Of a DNA stretch of 64,000 nucleotides, positions 1 to 8,559 are shown piece after piece. The notes under the pieces were generated by a model. That model was given only the letters and a program-made list of their open reading frames with translations. It was not told the DNA's origin and did no database searches. Position 1 is the first letter of the stretch, and the number at the start of each line of letters is the position of its first letter. The translations under genes and the position numbers were made by a program. Where the stretch lies: contig JACRFB010000001.1 in NCBI GenBank assembly GCA_016218045.1, positions 62,001 to 126,000 on the forward strand, read 5' to 3'. This DNA comes from Ignavibacteriota bacterium (GTDB taxonomy: Bacteria > Bacteroidota > Ignavibacteria > SZUA-365).

Positions 1-19
1 GACGCATGGGGAGCTGCTT

Positions 20-1033
20 CTACTTGGAGATGGGTGGGTGGGATGCCGGCACGAATTGCGCGAGCGCTGCCGCGAGCTGCCGCGAGCGGACTTCACGGCC
101 CACGGCGTTGAGATGATACACTGTGTCGAGAAACATGTATTCCGGATATGTCGATTCTCGCGGATGACGCAGTACGGCTCCAGGCAGTGCCGCGGTGAGA
201 AGCGCATGAAGACTGTCGATCCAGCGTCGACTCTGCTCGTAGTATTTCTCCGGTACAGGAGGGTATTCGATCAGGACACGCACACCCATTCCCGCACACG
301 CATCTCGAAACTCTTGCACGTGTGTGATGGCCTGCTGATCGATGTAGGCGCCTGTGATGGGATCCCAGTCGCGGAGGGGATGGGATCGCCGCACCCGCTC
401 GCGGCTCCATGTATCGCCATGATACCCTGGGGCGTCGGATATCGTGTCGACGCGATTTATAGTCCATCCGGTTTGTTCTTGTGCGGGTATATCACCGGGT
501 GCGACGAAGTTGCGGAGCCGCTTATCGAGCGGGTCTTTGAATTTCAACGGCACCGCCTCGAGAATGGCTTCAAGCTGTCCCCACGACCGAATGTACTGCA
601 TCGCCTCCGGATTCTCGATCAGATGATCAAGCAGCGGATGCCATCCGTCGAAAGTTCCGCTGAACTGCGCGTATTCGGGCGCAAGAAGCACGATATCACC
701 CGTGCGAAACTTTTCACGCGCCTGCCGCATCATGAAGCGTAATCCGATTCCCGCATGAGTCCCGAGATTGATGACGGGAATGCCGCACAGTTCCTCCATG
801 ACTTTGCTGTTCTGTCCGAAGGCGACCGATGAACCACCGATGACAATGATTCGCGGGGCGGGGATGGTATCGAGCATGTCGACTTTGTGATACATCGCGT
901 CGTAGGAGTGTCGCGCCTGGGGCATAAGAGCGTAATATGACAGCACGAACACGTTCACGCCCAGGATGAGCGCGACGAGCAGAACTCCTCGCGTAACGAC
1001 ACGGCGGAGCGCCGCGAGGTCAGAAGACGACAT
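20..1033 (-). CDS. SGNH/AlgJ-DltD-like membrane-anchored hydrolase
   Basis: A 337-residue protein with one N-terminal membrane segment (about residues 13-35) followed by an extracytoplasmic domain. GGSSVAFG at about residues 66-73 resembles the serine-containing block I of SGNH/GDSL hydrolases, and DTVYH near residues 303-307 supplies the expected C-terminal Asp and His. It overlaps the end of the upstream MBOAT gene by 14 bases, an arrangement typical of acyl-transfer pairs such as AlgI with AlgJ/X or DltB with DltD. Inferred role: transfer or removal of acyl groups on a surface polysaccharide after MBOAT moves them across the membrane. I chose the ATG at 1033. A longer frame runs upstream but has no signal character. 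The substrate cannot be told from the sequence. Confidence 0.75.
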   Translation of the reverse strand: MSSSDLAALRRVVTRGVLLVALILGVNVFVLSYYALMPQARHSYDAMYHKVDMLDTIPAPRIIVIGGSSVAFGQNSKVMEELCGIPVINLGTHAGIGLRFMMRQAREKFRTGDIVLLAPEYAQFSGTFDGWHPLLDHLIENPEAMQYIRSWGQLEAILEAVPLKFKDPLDKRLRNFVAPGDIPAQEQTGWTINRVDTISDAPGYHGDTWSRERVRRSHPLRDWDPITGAYIDQQAITHVQEFRDACAGMGVRVLIEYPPVPEKYYEQSRRWIDSLHALLTAALPGAVLRHPRESTYPEYMFLDTVYHLNAVGREVRSRQLAAALAQFVPASHPPISK

Positions 1034-2495
1034 AGGCAAAGCGAGTGAGCCCGTATACGGGTACAAATGTTTCGATGGCCAGCACAAGCAGGATGTATAT
1101 TGCCCAGCGTACAACAATCGGAGCTGCGGCGAGAGCCGGTAATAACGATTTTCGTTCCTGCAAGTATTGGACTGCGCCTATCATTGCCGCGAACATCATC
1201 GACCAGTAGATATCCACCGCGCGCAAACCATCACGGAACGACGTGTCCATGTGCGTGAGGGATATCATCTCCGATAGAAAACCTCTTGCAGTCTCGAAGG
1301 ATTCGGAGCGGAATATCACCCACGCAAGACTCACCAGATGGAAGGTGATAAAAACAGCGACGAAACGTCTGAAAGGATGCGACGCTGAAAATCCCGCCCG
1401 CGTCCATACACGCTGACGCAGTTTTTTTGTGGAGCGCGATGCGGTGAGATAGGCACCGTGGAGCAAACCCCAGAGCAGAAACGGTCCGCCTGCGCCGTGC
1501 CATAATCCACACAGCACCATGGTGACACTCGCTGCTGCAGCGTACGATACAAAGTCGCGCGCGAACGGAGTCCGCAACAGCGGCGCGGCACGCCGGCCGG
1601 AAGCATACGCGATGGGTAGAAACACAAAATCGCGCAGCCAGAACGACAGCGATATGTGCCAGCGCGTCCAGAAATCGGCAATACTCGTCGCCATGTACGG
1701 CTGTCTGAAATTGACGGCTGGACGAAAGCCCAGCATTAAACTGAGACCGATGGCGATATTCGTGTACCCGGAGAAATCGCAATAGAGCTGGACGGCGTAC
1801 AGGTACATTCCCAGCCAGAGGCGCACGGTGCCCGCCCCCGACGGATTGCTGAACACAGCGTCGGTGTAGAGCGCCAGCCGGTCGGCAATCACGACCTTCA
1901 TGAAGACCCCGACGGTAATGAGTATAATACCATCGGCGAGCTGTCTGTAGAGTTCGGATCGTGGTGCGCTCAGCGCCGCGAAAAACGGAGCGGGCCTCTC
2001 GATAGGACCGGCGAGAAATTGCGGGAAGAAAAAAAGATACAACGCGGCATCACGCAGCGACGGAGGCTCCGGAAGCCGGCCGTGATATGCATCGAGGAGT
2101 AACGCAAGTGCGCGGAACGAGTAGAAGGACAGGCCCACGATGACAAACGCTGAATGGGCATCCTCCGCTGCCGATCCAGTGCTCCAACCCAATAGACTCG
2201 CGAGCGGTGTCGCAAGACCGAGGTAATCCTTCGCAAAAACGAGCGGAGTCAGAATGGCGGCCGATGCCACAATCGCGATCAGTCGTCTGTGTCGCCGCAT
2301 CGTGTCACGCACGACTCGGGCCGCGAGCCATGCGGCTGTACCCATCGCACTAAGAACGAGAAAACCCGGTATTCCGTATGACGCGGCAAACAGCAATCCC
2401 ACAGCCGTGGTCAGAGGCCGCACCCAGCGAGCGGGCAGGGCGTGACTCAGCAGCGCGGCTGCGATGAGCGGGAGTATGAACAGCAACCCGGACAT
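1020..2495 (-). CDS. MBOAT-family membrane-bound O-acyltransferase (AlgI/DltB-like)
   Basis: A 491-residue polytopic membrane protein. The AlgI-type signature RWHISLSFWLRDF lies near residue 279, followed by GLWHGAGG near residue 331, whose His is the usual MBOAT active-site residue. The length matches AlgI and PatA relatives. Known family role: channelling acyl groups from a cytoplasmic donor to an extracytoplasmic acceptor such as alginate, teichoic acid or peptidoglycan. The partner gene downstream is an SGNH-like protein that overlaps it by 14 bases, so the two are probably translationally coupled. It starts 25 bases after the stop of the large T9SS protein gene and may be read from the same transcript. 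The acceptor polymer is unknown. Confidence 0.88.
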   Translation of the reverse strand: MSGLLFILPLIAAALLSHALPARWVRPLTTAVGLLFAASYGIPGFLVLSAMGTAAWLAARVVRDTMRRHRRLIAIVASAAILTPLVFAKDYLGLATPLASLLGWSTGSAAEDAHSAFVIVGLSFYSFRALALLLDAYHGRLPEPPSLRDAALYLFFFPQFLAGPIERPAPFFAALSAPRSELYRQLADGIILITVGVFMKVVIADRLALYTDAVFSNPSGAGTVRLWLGMYLYAVQLYCDFSGYTNIAIGLSLMLGFRPAVNFRQPYMATSIADFWTRWHISLSFWLRDFVFLPIAYASGRRAAPLLRTPFARDFVSYAAAASVTMVLCGLWHGAGGPFLLWGLLHGAYLTASRSTKKLRQRVWTRAGFSASHPFRRFVAVFITFHLVSLAWVIFRSESFETARGFLSEMISLTHMDTSFRDGLRAVDIYWSMMFAAMIGAVQYLQERKSLLPALAAAPIVVRWAIYILLVLAIETFVPVYGLTRFAYVVF

Positions 2496-2520
2496 CGATA
2501 GCTCTGCGGCAGGTCCGGCG

Positions 2521-5500
2521 CTATTTGGCGAGCAACATGGAGCGTGTCAGGACCATCGTTTCAGTCTGCAGCACGTATTGATACGTGCCTGATGGGAGCC
2601 CACCCGCGTGAAATCGCGCGTGATGCGTGCCGGCGCCCTGCACCGCGTCTACAAGGCGCGACACCAGCCGCCCGAGCGCGTCGTACACATCCAGACGCAC
2701 GCGGCCATTTTCGATAATGGTGTACGAAATGTCCGTTTCTGGGTTGAAGGGATTTGGCGCGTTCTGTGCCAGCGTTGCGCGGACCGATCCGTCGAACAGA
2801 CGAGTGCCGCCTTCGCGGCAGATGTTCGCAAGCGTAAACACGCCTGGAATGGACGTGATCGCCAGTTGCCCGCCTATGCCCTCGGCACTGTCGAGGATCA
2901 GCGTCGTGCTCTCGACACGGCCCAGCATGGCGCGGAAGCGCAGTGTCACAAGCACGTTCCGCGCGTCGGGCACAAGCGGGAGTGTGAGCGGAATGAACCG
3001 TTCACCACCCGCGATGTTTCCCGATACAACATCGAGCGGCTCGAGGATATCGGCGTTGTAGCGCAGTGTTGTGCGTATGCCTGTGGCGCCAAAGAGCCGT
3101 GGATTGATGCCGCTGCGCAGGTAGATCGGGACTTCCACAATCTCGCCGGGAGCGGCGCTGAGAGTATCGGTTTCGAGTGTCACAGCAGCCGTTCCGCGCG
3201 CGCCTGTCACAAGAGCCGGAGTTACCCCGCAGCCGGGCGAGAAACCGAAGCGGATGGTATCGGTGAATGCACCGTCGCTGCCCGGATCCGTGAAGCGGAT
3301 CCGTATCATCGCCGAGGCGCCGGGCGCGAGATCAACGGGTATTCCTGCTGCAATGATGAAGGGTCCGCCCGGACGCACGGTTGCCTGATCGATGCGGATG
3401 GGACGATCGCCGGTGTTTGTCACCGCGAGATCACGCTCCGCTGGAAACGAGGTGAGTGGTAAAAGTCCGAAATCGGTCGCCGTCGTGGCCAGCCCCGAGG
3501 AATCGCGGCGGCCGCTGAGATCGATGCGCAGAGGCAAGGAGCAGGGCTCCGCCGTTGCGATGAACAGACCTGCTTCCGTGCCCGCCGCATCCGGTGCAAA
3601 ACGCAGGCGCACGTCGGCTCCACTGCCGGCGCCGATCTTCAGCGGGAATGGAGGCGCGATAATCTGGAAGCGCGGATTGCTCGTGACCGGCTGTGTGATG
3701 GTGAGTTCGATAGTGCCGGTGTTGAGAATCCGCACGGTGGTGTCGGCGTTTTCACCCGCGCACAGAAGGGTCCGGAACACGGCCGCCGCGTCGGCGAGAA
3801 CCGCGGCTGAATCGGCCCGCCCCGACAACGCGATGCTGATGTCGCGCGGGCAGCCCGGCGCCTCGCCGCGAATCGCGATACTGCCGTTTTCGAGAAGACC
3901 CGCGCGCGATGGCCTGTACCGCACGCGGAATTGCATCGTCCGCATCGCAGGATCGAACGGCATCGGAAAGGCCGACGGCAGGGGCGAAATCAATTCAAAT
4001 GGACCGCTCAGCACAGGAGGCCGCAACAGCAGAACAACCGTACCGGAATTTTCGATCGTGAAAACGGTATCGGCCGTTGTGGAGTTACACAGTAAAAGAT
4101 CCGATATTCTGATATCCTGCGATGTTGTCGCGAGACCCGCGCTGTCTTTTGACGCGGTAATGTAGACGGGCCAGGGATTACGCGTGCGCGCGGTATCATT
4201 TGTATGTATGAGCAAAGTATCGCTCACGGTGATGATGCTGCCCGGTGCGGGCGCAAAACGTATCACGACCGGAATCGAATCGCCGGGTGCGACAGTCGCG
4301 GGGAAAGCAGGCGACAGGATCGACAGCGAGGGATGTCCAGTCACAAACGCGGCGGAGCGGAGCTCGAGGAGTCCGTCGCCTTCGTTGCGCACATGTACCG
4401 TGTGTGTTGCGGACGACTCGCACACGAGCGCGGGGACGCGGTGCTCCTGCACACCCGCGGTGCGGGCATATGCCTTGAAGATCAGTGTGTTCGCCGCCGC
4501 CTGCGACAGTATCCACTGCGGTTCGGCCGCATACGGATCGCTCGACGCGGCGACCTGCTTCTGCAACACGGTCAGATAGTACACCGACTCGTCGCCGGGC
4601 AGGGTTATCCCGAGTGACCACGTATTGTTGGCGTAGACAGGGATGTCGGCGATGCGCGTCCACGGCATGCCGGGCGATCGCAGATAGACAAGAATTTCAT
4701 CACCGCTGCCCGTGCCTGTCAGCACAAAGGATCGCGGCACATAGCGCGATGTATCCGTGGACGGGCCGCGGAAGTTCGATACGCGTGGACTCGAAAACGC
4801 AATCGTGCTGCGGGGACCGTCGAGGCGGACACGTCCGCTGCCCCCTGCAAGAGGTCCGGCGCCGCCCTCAGCTCCGACGGTTGCAAAGCTGTAGCCGAGA
4901 CGTGTTTCGACCGAAATGCCGCCGCCGGATCCCGAGCCGCCGGGACCATTCGCGCGATTCTGTCCTCCGCCGCCATGAGCGTACACGTCCACATTCGACA
5001 TCGCGGGAGTGTACAGCCGTATGGCGCCACCGCCGCCGCCCCCTTCGCCGGAACAGACCGAGAGGCCCTGAGGATTTCCTCCGGCGCCACCGGATCCACC
5101 CGCAAGGGGAACAAGCGCGGCGTTGCCATGCGTCAGGCCGCCGTTGTTGGTGCCGGCGACGGACGCCCCGTCGCTCGCGTATCCGCCGCCACCCCCGCCG
5201 CGTGTCTGTTGATAGCCGCTGCCGCCTCCGTAGCCCCCGTTCGGTCTGCAGCCGAGCCCGTCGTTGCACCCGACACCGGAGCTACCGAACGGATGGCCGG
5301 TACCGCCGCCCGCCGCTTCGTATGCGGGTGAGGTGCCGCCGGCCACACCATTGAGCGAGACCCCGGTTGCTGCCGCGATGCCACCCGTCGAGGGTCCCGG
5401 CTGCCGCCATTCGTCACTCGAGAACGGCACATTCGAACCATTTCGCCCGCCGCGGCCTCCGCCTGTGAAACCTCCGCCGCCGTCGGAGCCGCCGCCCGTC

Positions 5501-6240
5501 ACATCGCAGTAATTTCCGCCGCCACCACCGCCGCCTGGACCCGCGTCTTTCCCCGATGCGTTTGTGTTGATTGCGGAGCCGAGTCGTCCGGTGACCCGTC
5601 CCATCGAGATAAGGACAAAGGGCAGATATCCCTGATTCCCCTGCACCGCCGGATCCACATCATTTGTTGACACACCCACCTGGGCGTCACCCAGCACGAT
5701 GCTGTCAACAATCATCGCCCCTCTTCGAGAACGGATACCGAGTCCTCCAGCACCGATCAACTGTCCGGAGACAGGTCTCAAGGCCGGCTGCGGACGCACG
5801 AGCGCGAACGGTTCGCCGTTTGAAGTACGACCCGCGACGAGAACCACGAGTTTTACCAAAAATTCCGGCTGTAACGCGCGCCAGTCGTCGCTGTTCGGTT
5901 GTACGGAAGGATGGACAAAGATCTGCGTGGACGCCATGCGCCCGTTCCACGATACGACCACCGGTCCGATCGTCACTTTTGCCGAATCCGCGGGATTGGC
6001 ACACACGATGCGTACCGCGTCACCGGGATTGTTGAGATACAATCCGTCTGCACCGAAATTGCCCGGTGCATCGGCGGGGCCGATGAACTCGACATAGGTG
6101 TTCATTCCCGGAGTCCCCAGGTCAGGCACGATGTACGACAACACCTGTGCGGAGAGGCCCGTGGAACTTACGACGAGCAGCATCGCGGCAAATATCGCGC
6201 GGCCGGTGAAGCGGCGAAAAACGGTCAACGGATGATTCAT
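2521..6240 (-). CDS. Large glycine-rich surface protein with anchor-D-type repeats and T9SS sorting domain
   Basis: About 1,239 residues from the ATG at 6240, which is followed by a hydrophobic signal peptide ending near LSAQ. The order is an N-terminal domain (about 30-220), a glycine-rich low-complexity stretch (about 230-480, runs of GGGGGG), then three or more beta-sandwich repeats of the choice-of-anchor-D/ASPM-SPD-2-Hydin kind (about 610-1020, recurring IxFTP- or RFAP-like strands). A cohesin-like segment and a C-terminal T9SS type A sorting domain follow, with NPFNPET and DALGRLV motifs. Expected location is the cell surface after T9SS export. Function is unknown; adhesion or surface structure is plausible. 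ATGs up to 66 bases upstream also lie in frame, but 6240 gives the cleanest signal peptide. Confidence 0.82.
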   Translation of the reverse strand: MNHPLTVFRRFTGRAIFAAMLLVVSSTGLSAQVLSYIVPDLGTPGMNTYVEFIGPADAPGNFGADGLYLNNPGDAVRIVCANPADSAKVTIGPVVVSWNGRMASTQIFVHPSVQPNSDDWRALQPEFLVKLVVLVAGRTSNGEPFALVRPQPALRPVSGQLIGAGGLGIRSRRGAMIVDSIVLGDAQVGVSTNDVDPAVQGNQGYLPFVLISMGRVTGRLGSAINTNASGKDAGPGGGGGGGNYCDVTGGGSDGGGGFTGGGRGGRNGSNVPFSSDEWRQPGPSTGGIAAATGVSLNGVAGGTSPAYEAAGGGTGHPFGSSGVGCNDGLGCRPNGGYGGGSGYQQTRGGGGGGYASDGASVAGTNNGGLTHGNAALVPLAGGSGGAGGNPQGLSVCSGEGGGGGGAIRLYTPAMSNVDVYAHGGGGQNRANGPGGSGSGGGISVETRLGYSFATVGAEGGAGPLAGGSGRVRLDGPRSTIAFSSPRVSNFRGPSTDTSRYVPRSFVLTGTGSGDEILVYLRSPGMPWTRIADIPVYANNTWSLGITLPGDESVYYLTVLQKQVAASSDPYAAEPQWILSQAAANTLIFKAYARTAGVQEHRVPALVCESSATHTVHVRNEGDGLLELRSAAFVTGHPSLSILSPAFPATVAPGDSIPVVIRFAPAPGSIITVSDTLLIHTNDTARTRNPWPVYITASKDSAGLATTSQDIRISDLLLCNSTTADTVFTIENSGTVVLLLRPPVLSGPFELISPLPSAFPMPFDPAMRTMQFRVRYRPSRAGLLENGSIAIRGEAPGCPRDISIALSGRADSAAVLADAAAVFRTLLCAGENADTTVRILNTGTIELTITQPVTSNPRFQIIAPPFPLKIGAGSGADVRLRFAPDAAGTEAGLFIATAEPCSLPLRIDLSGRRDSSGLATTATDFGLLPLTSFPAERDLAVTNTGDRPIRIDQATVRPGGPFIIAAGIPVDLAPGASAMIRIRFTDPGSDGAFTDTIRFGFSPGCGVTPALVTGARGTAAVTLETDTLSAAPGEIVEVPIYLRSGINPRLFGATGIRTTLRYNADILEPLDVVSGNIAGGERFIPLTLPLVPDARNVLVTLRFRAMLGRVESTTLILDSAEGIGGQLAITSIPGVFTLANICREGGTRLFDGSVRATLAQNAPNPFNPETDISYTIIENGRVRLDVYDALGRLVSRLVDAVQGAGTHHARFHAGGLPSGTYQYVLQTETMVLTRSMLLAK

Positions 6241-6425
6241 GGGAGAACGCTGCATCGATGGTGGATACATGGGTTCGTGAGCAACATACGGCGCATCGGC
6301 CGGCACATGGGCAGAGCTGAAAGATACGACAGCAGTGCCGATTCCGGAACGACGGACGGCGATTTGCAGATGGGGTCCGCACAGCTTTCAAATGCGCGGT
6401 TGTGCGTTTTTTTTTATACTTGTGT

Positions 6426-7259
6426 ATGCACGCACCACCTATCCCGCCCTGGAAGGAGGACTGGAGCGAAAGCCGCTGGGATGCGGCGCTGAATGCTCGT
6501 CTCGAGTCGCTCGACTTTGATGTGATCGTCGATACGCCGCGACCGGCGGTCGAAAACCTGGCGATCGACGAGGCGCTGTTGTATCGCGTCGCATCGGGGA
6601 TCCGTCGTCCGCTCCTGCGACTGTGGGACTGGAGCGAAGCCGCCGTTGTTCTTGGCTCGTATCAATCCGTCTCCGATGAATTCGACGCGGTGTACGCCGC
6701 GTCGGCGGGTTTTCGATTTGTGCGTCGCATCAGCGGCGGCGGAGCGATGGTTGTTGAACCCGGGCGCACGATCACCTGGTCGCTTATCGTCCCTGAAACA
6801 ATCGTGCAGGATCTCTCATACGTCCAGTCGTTTGCCTACCTCGACAACTGGTGTATACGCGCGTTACGAGCGATCGGCGTGCCGGCTTCGTACAAACCCA
6901 TCAACGATCTCGTCTCGCCGGCGGGCAAGATGGCGGGGGCCGCGCAATGTCGCAGACGAGGCACCGTCCTGCATCATGCCGCGATGGCATGGCGGTTGGA
7001 CAACACAACCATGCGTCTTCTGTTGCGGCATGGAGTGCCCCGCATCAGCACAAAAAGTATCGCAAGCGCTGAGAAACACGTCAGTCCGCTCTCCGATTTT
7101 ACCACCCTCACACGCGCCGACGTCATGGCACATCTCGCCGCGTCGTTCCGCGCGGTATTCAGGACAGAGACATCCTCTATCACCGCGGGAGATCTCGCCG
7201 ACGCCTCCACACGCCGTGAGCAGCTCGCATCACATGAATGGCTGTACCGCGTACCGTGA
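6426..7259 (+). CDS. Lipoate-protein ligase A / octanoyltransferase family protein
   Basis: A 277-residue member of the BPL/LplA fold family. RRISGGGAM at about residues 100-108 is the lipoyl-binding motif, and GKMAGAAQ carries the conserved lysine near residue 168 that contacts the acyl-adenylate. The family attaches lipoic acid or octanoate to E2 subunits of 2-oxo acid dehydrogenases and to glycine-cleavage H protein. It lacks the C-terminal LplA accessory domain (LplB-like), so it could be a short ligase or a LipM-type octanoyltransferase. The conserved cysteine that would decide for LipM is not obvious. A GTG at 6402 is in frame, but it would add a poly-T-encoded Phe/Leu tract, so I prefer the ATG at 6426. 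Confidence 0.8.
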   Translation: MHAPPIPPWKEDWSESRWDAALNARLESLDFDVIVDTPRPAVENLAIDEALLYRVASGIRRPLLRLWDWSEAAVVLGSYQSVSDEFDAVYAASAGFRFVRRISGGGAMVVEPGRTITWSLIVPETIVQDLSYVQSFAYLDNWCIRALRAIGVPASYKPINDLVSPAGKMAGAAQCRRRGTVLHHAAMAWRLDNTTMRLLLRHGVPRISTKSIASAEKHVSPLSDFTTLTRADVMAHLAASFRAVFRTETSSITAGDLADASTRREQLASHEWLYRVP

Positions 7260-7280
7260 CGATGATACTGCTTCATGAAG

Positions 7281-7390
7281 AAGTAGCAAAGTAGCAATGT
7301 AGCAAAGTAGAAAGGCGGCGGTTGCTACTTTGCCACTTTGCCACTTTGCTTCATTTTCACTTTCCAACCTTGCTGCTTTCCCACTTTTCT
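7281..7390. repeat. Imperfect octamer-repeat array with inverted halves
   Basis: The gap between the convergent lipoate ligase and alanine racemase genes is filled by repeats of about 8 bases. The left half has copies of AAGTAGCA. From about 7323 the right half has copies of ACTTTGCC and variants, which are the same motif (GGCAAAGT, AGCAAAGT) on the other strand. The two halves can pair into a long imperfect hairpin around GGCGGCGG. The last bases run into the stop codon of the racemase gene. It may act as a two-way transcription stop or simply be an expanded short repeat. Confidence 0.7.
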
Positions 7391-8534
7391 ATGTGGAGAA
7401 GTAGCGGCGCGGGACGCGTGTGTTGATGCCGGTGAGAATCTCGTAGGGAATGGTGCCGACGCGCCTGGCGATTTCCTCGACCGTAATGGTCTCGCCGCCC
7501 TGGTTCCCGATGAGCACAACTTCATCGTCGTTGAACGCGGAGTTGTCCCCGATGTCGACCATACACTGGTCCATCGAAATGCTGCCGACGATGGGGTATC
7601 TGTGTCCGCCGATCAGTACATCCCCGTTGTTCGACAGCGCTCGAGAAAAACCGTCGCCATACCCCACGGGCAGGGTGACGATGCGCGTGTGCCGCGGGGC
7701 CGTCCACGTGTGATCGTACCCGAGCGCGTAGCCGGGAGGCACCGCCTTGAAATACACGACTCGCGTGCGAAACGAGAGGACCGGGCGTAACGTCGCCGAT
7801 TTTCGGACCTCGGGGTCCGGATATACGCCGTACAGCATTATGCCCGGTCGGACCATGTCGAGAATGCTGTCGGGGTGTTGAAGCAGCGCGCCCGAATTGG
7901 CAATGTGGCGGACCGGCATGGGAACGCCGTTCGTGGGAAAAAACTCCAAGGCCTCGAGAAAACGGTCGAGCTGCATGCGCGTGAATGCGGTATCGGCGGC
8001 GTGTGAGGAGGCGAAGTGCGAGAATACCCCTCCAAGGTCGCAATGCGACGCACACACAGCAGCTTCGAACAGCGCCCGTGCATTTTCGGGACGGACGCCG
8101 ATTCGGCCCATGCCCGTGTCGAGTTTCAGATGCACGCGCGCACGCACGCCCATGGCGGCGGCCGTCTCCTCGATCTGTCCGAGCTTGAACACCGACGATG
8201 CGGTGAGCTGAAGGTCGTACTCGAGAAAATGGGATATCTGATTCCCGATGATGCCTCCCAGCACGAGGACAGGTGCTGTGATGCCCGCGCGACGCAGTGC
8301 TATCCCCTCCTCGAGAAACGCCACGCCAAGTTCGTCGGCACCGTACTCGAGCAATGCGCGCGCCGTACGCACAAGGCCGTGCCCGTACGCGTTCGCCTTC
8401 ACCGTCGCCATGATGCGCGCCGTTCCGGCGAGACGCCGCGCCTCGGCAACATTATGCCGCAGCGCATCCAGATCGACAAGCGCGACGGTGGGACGCAGGA
8501 CGATCGATTCGTCCTCGAACACCCGGTCAATCAT
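7389..8534 (-). CDS. alr: Alanine racemase
   Basis: A 381-residue PLP enzyme that interconverts L- and D-alanine for peptidoglycan synthesis. VKANAYGHG contains the PLP lysine at residue 46, and GYDHTW near residue 276 contains the second catalytic base, tyrosine. HLKLDTGMGRIG and SMDQCMVD are also family landmarks. The length is normal for Alr. It follows the PAS/GAF sensor gene with a 25-base gap, so the two may be co-transcribed. The stop codon falls in an octamer repeat array. Confidence 0.95.
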   Translation of the reverse strand: MIDRVFEDESIVLRPTVALVDLDALRHNVAEARRLAGTARIMATVKANAYGHGLVRTARALLEYGADELGVAFLEEGIALRRAGITAPVLVLGGIIGNQISHFLEYDLQLTASSVFKLGQIEETAAAMGVRARVHLKLDTGMGRIGVRPENARALFEAAVCASHCDLGGVFSHFASSHAADTAFTRMQLDRFLEALEFFPTNGVPMPVRHIANSGALLQHPDSILDMVRPGIMLYGVYPDPEVRKSATLRPVLSFRTRVVYFKAVPPGYALGYDHTWTAPRHTRIVTLPVGYGDGFSRALSNNGDVLIGGHRYPIVGSISMDQCMVDIGDNSAFNDDEVVLIGNQGGETITVEEIARRVGTIPYEILTGINTRVPRRYFST

Positions 8535-8559
8535 CGAAATACACCGCCTGTGTATGGCT

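Noticed and set aside
6402-6425. GTG start for the lipoate ligase and a TATACTTG promoter-like motif
   Set aside because: The motif is only a few bases before the ATG and has no TTG partner; the extension encodes a poly-T-derived tract.
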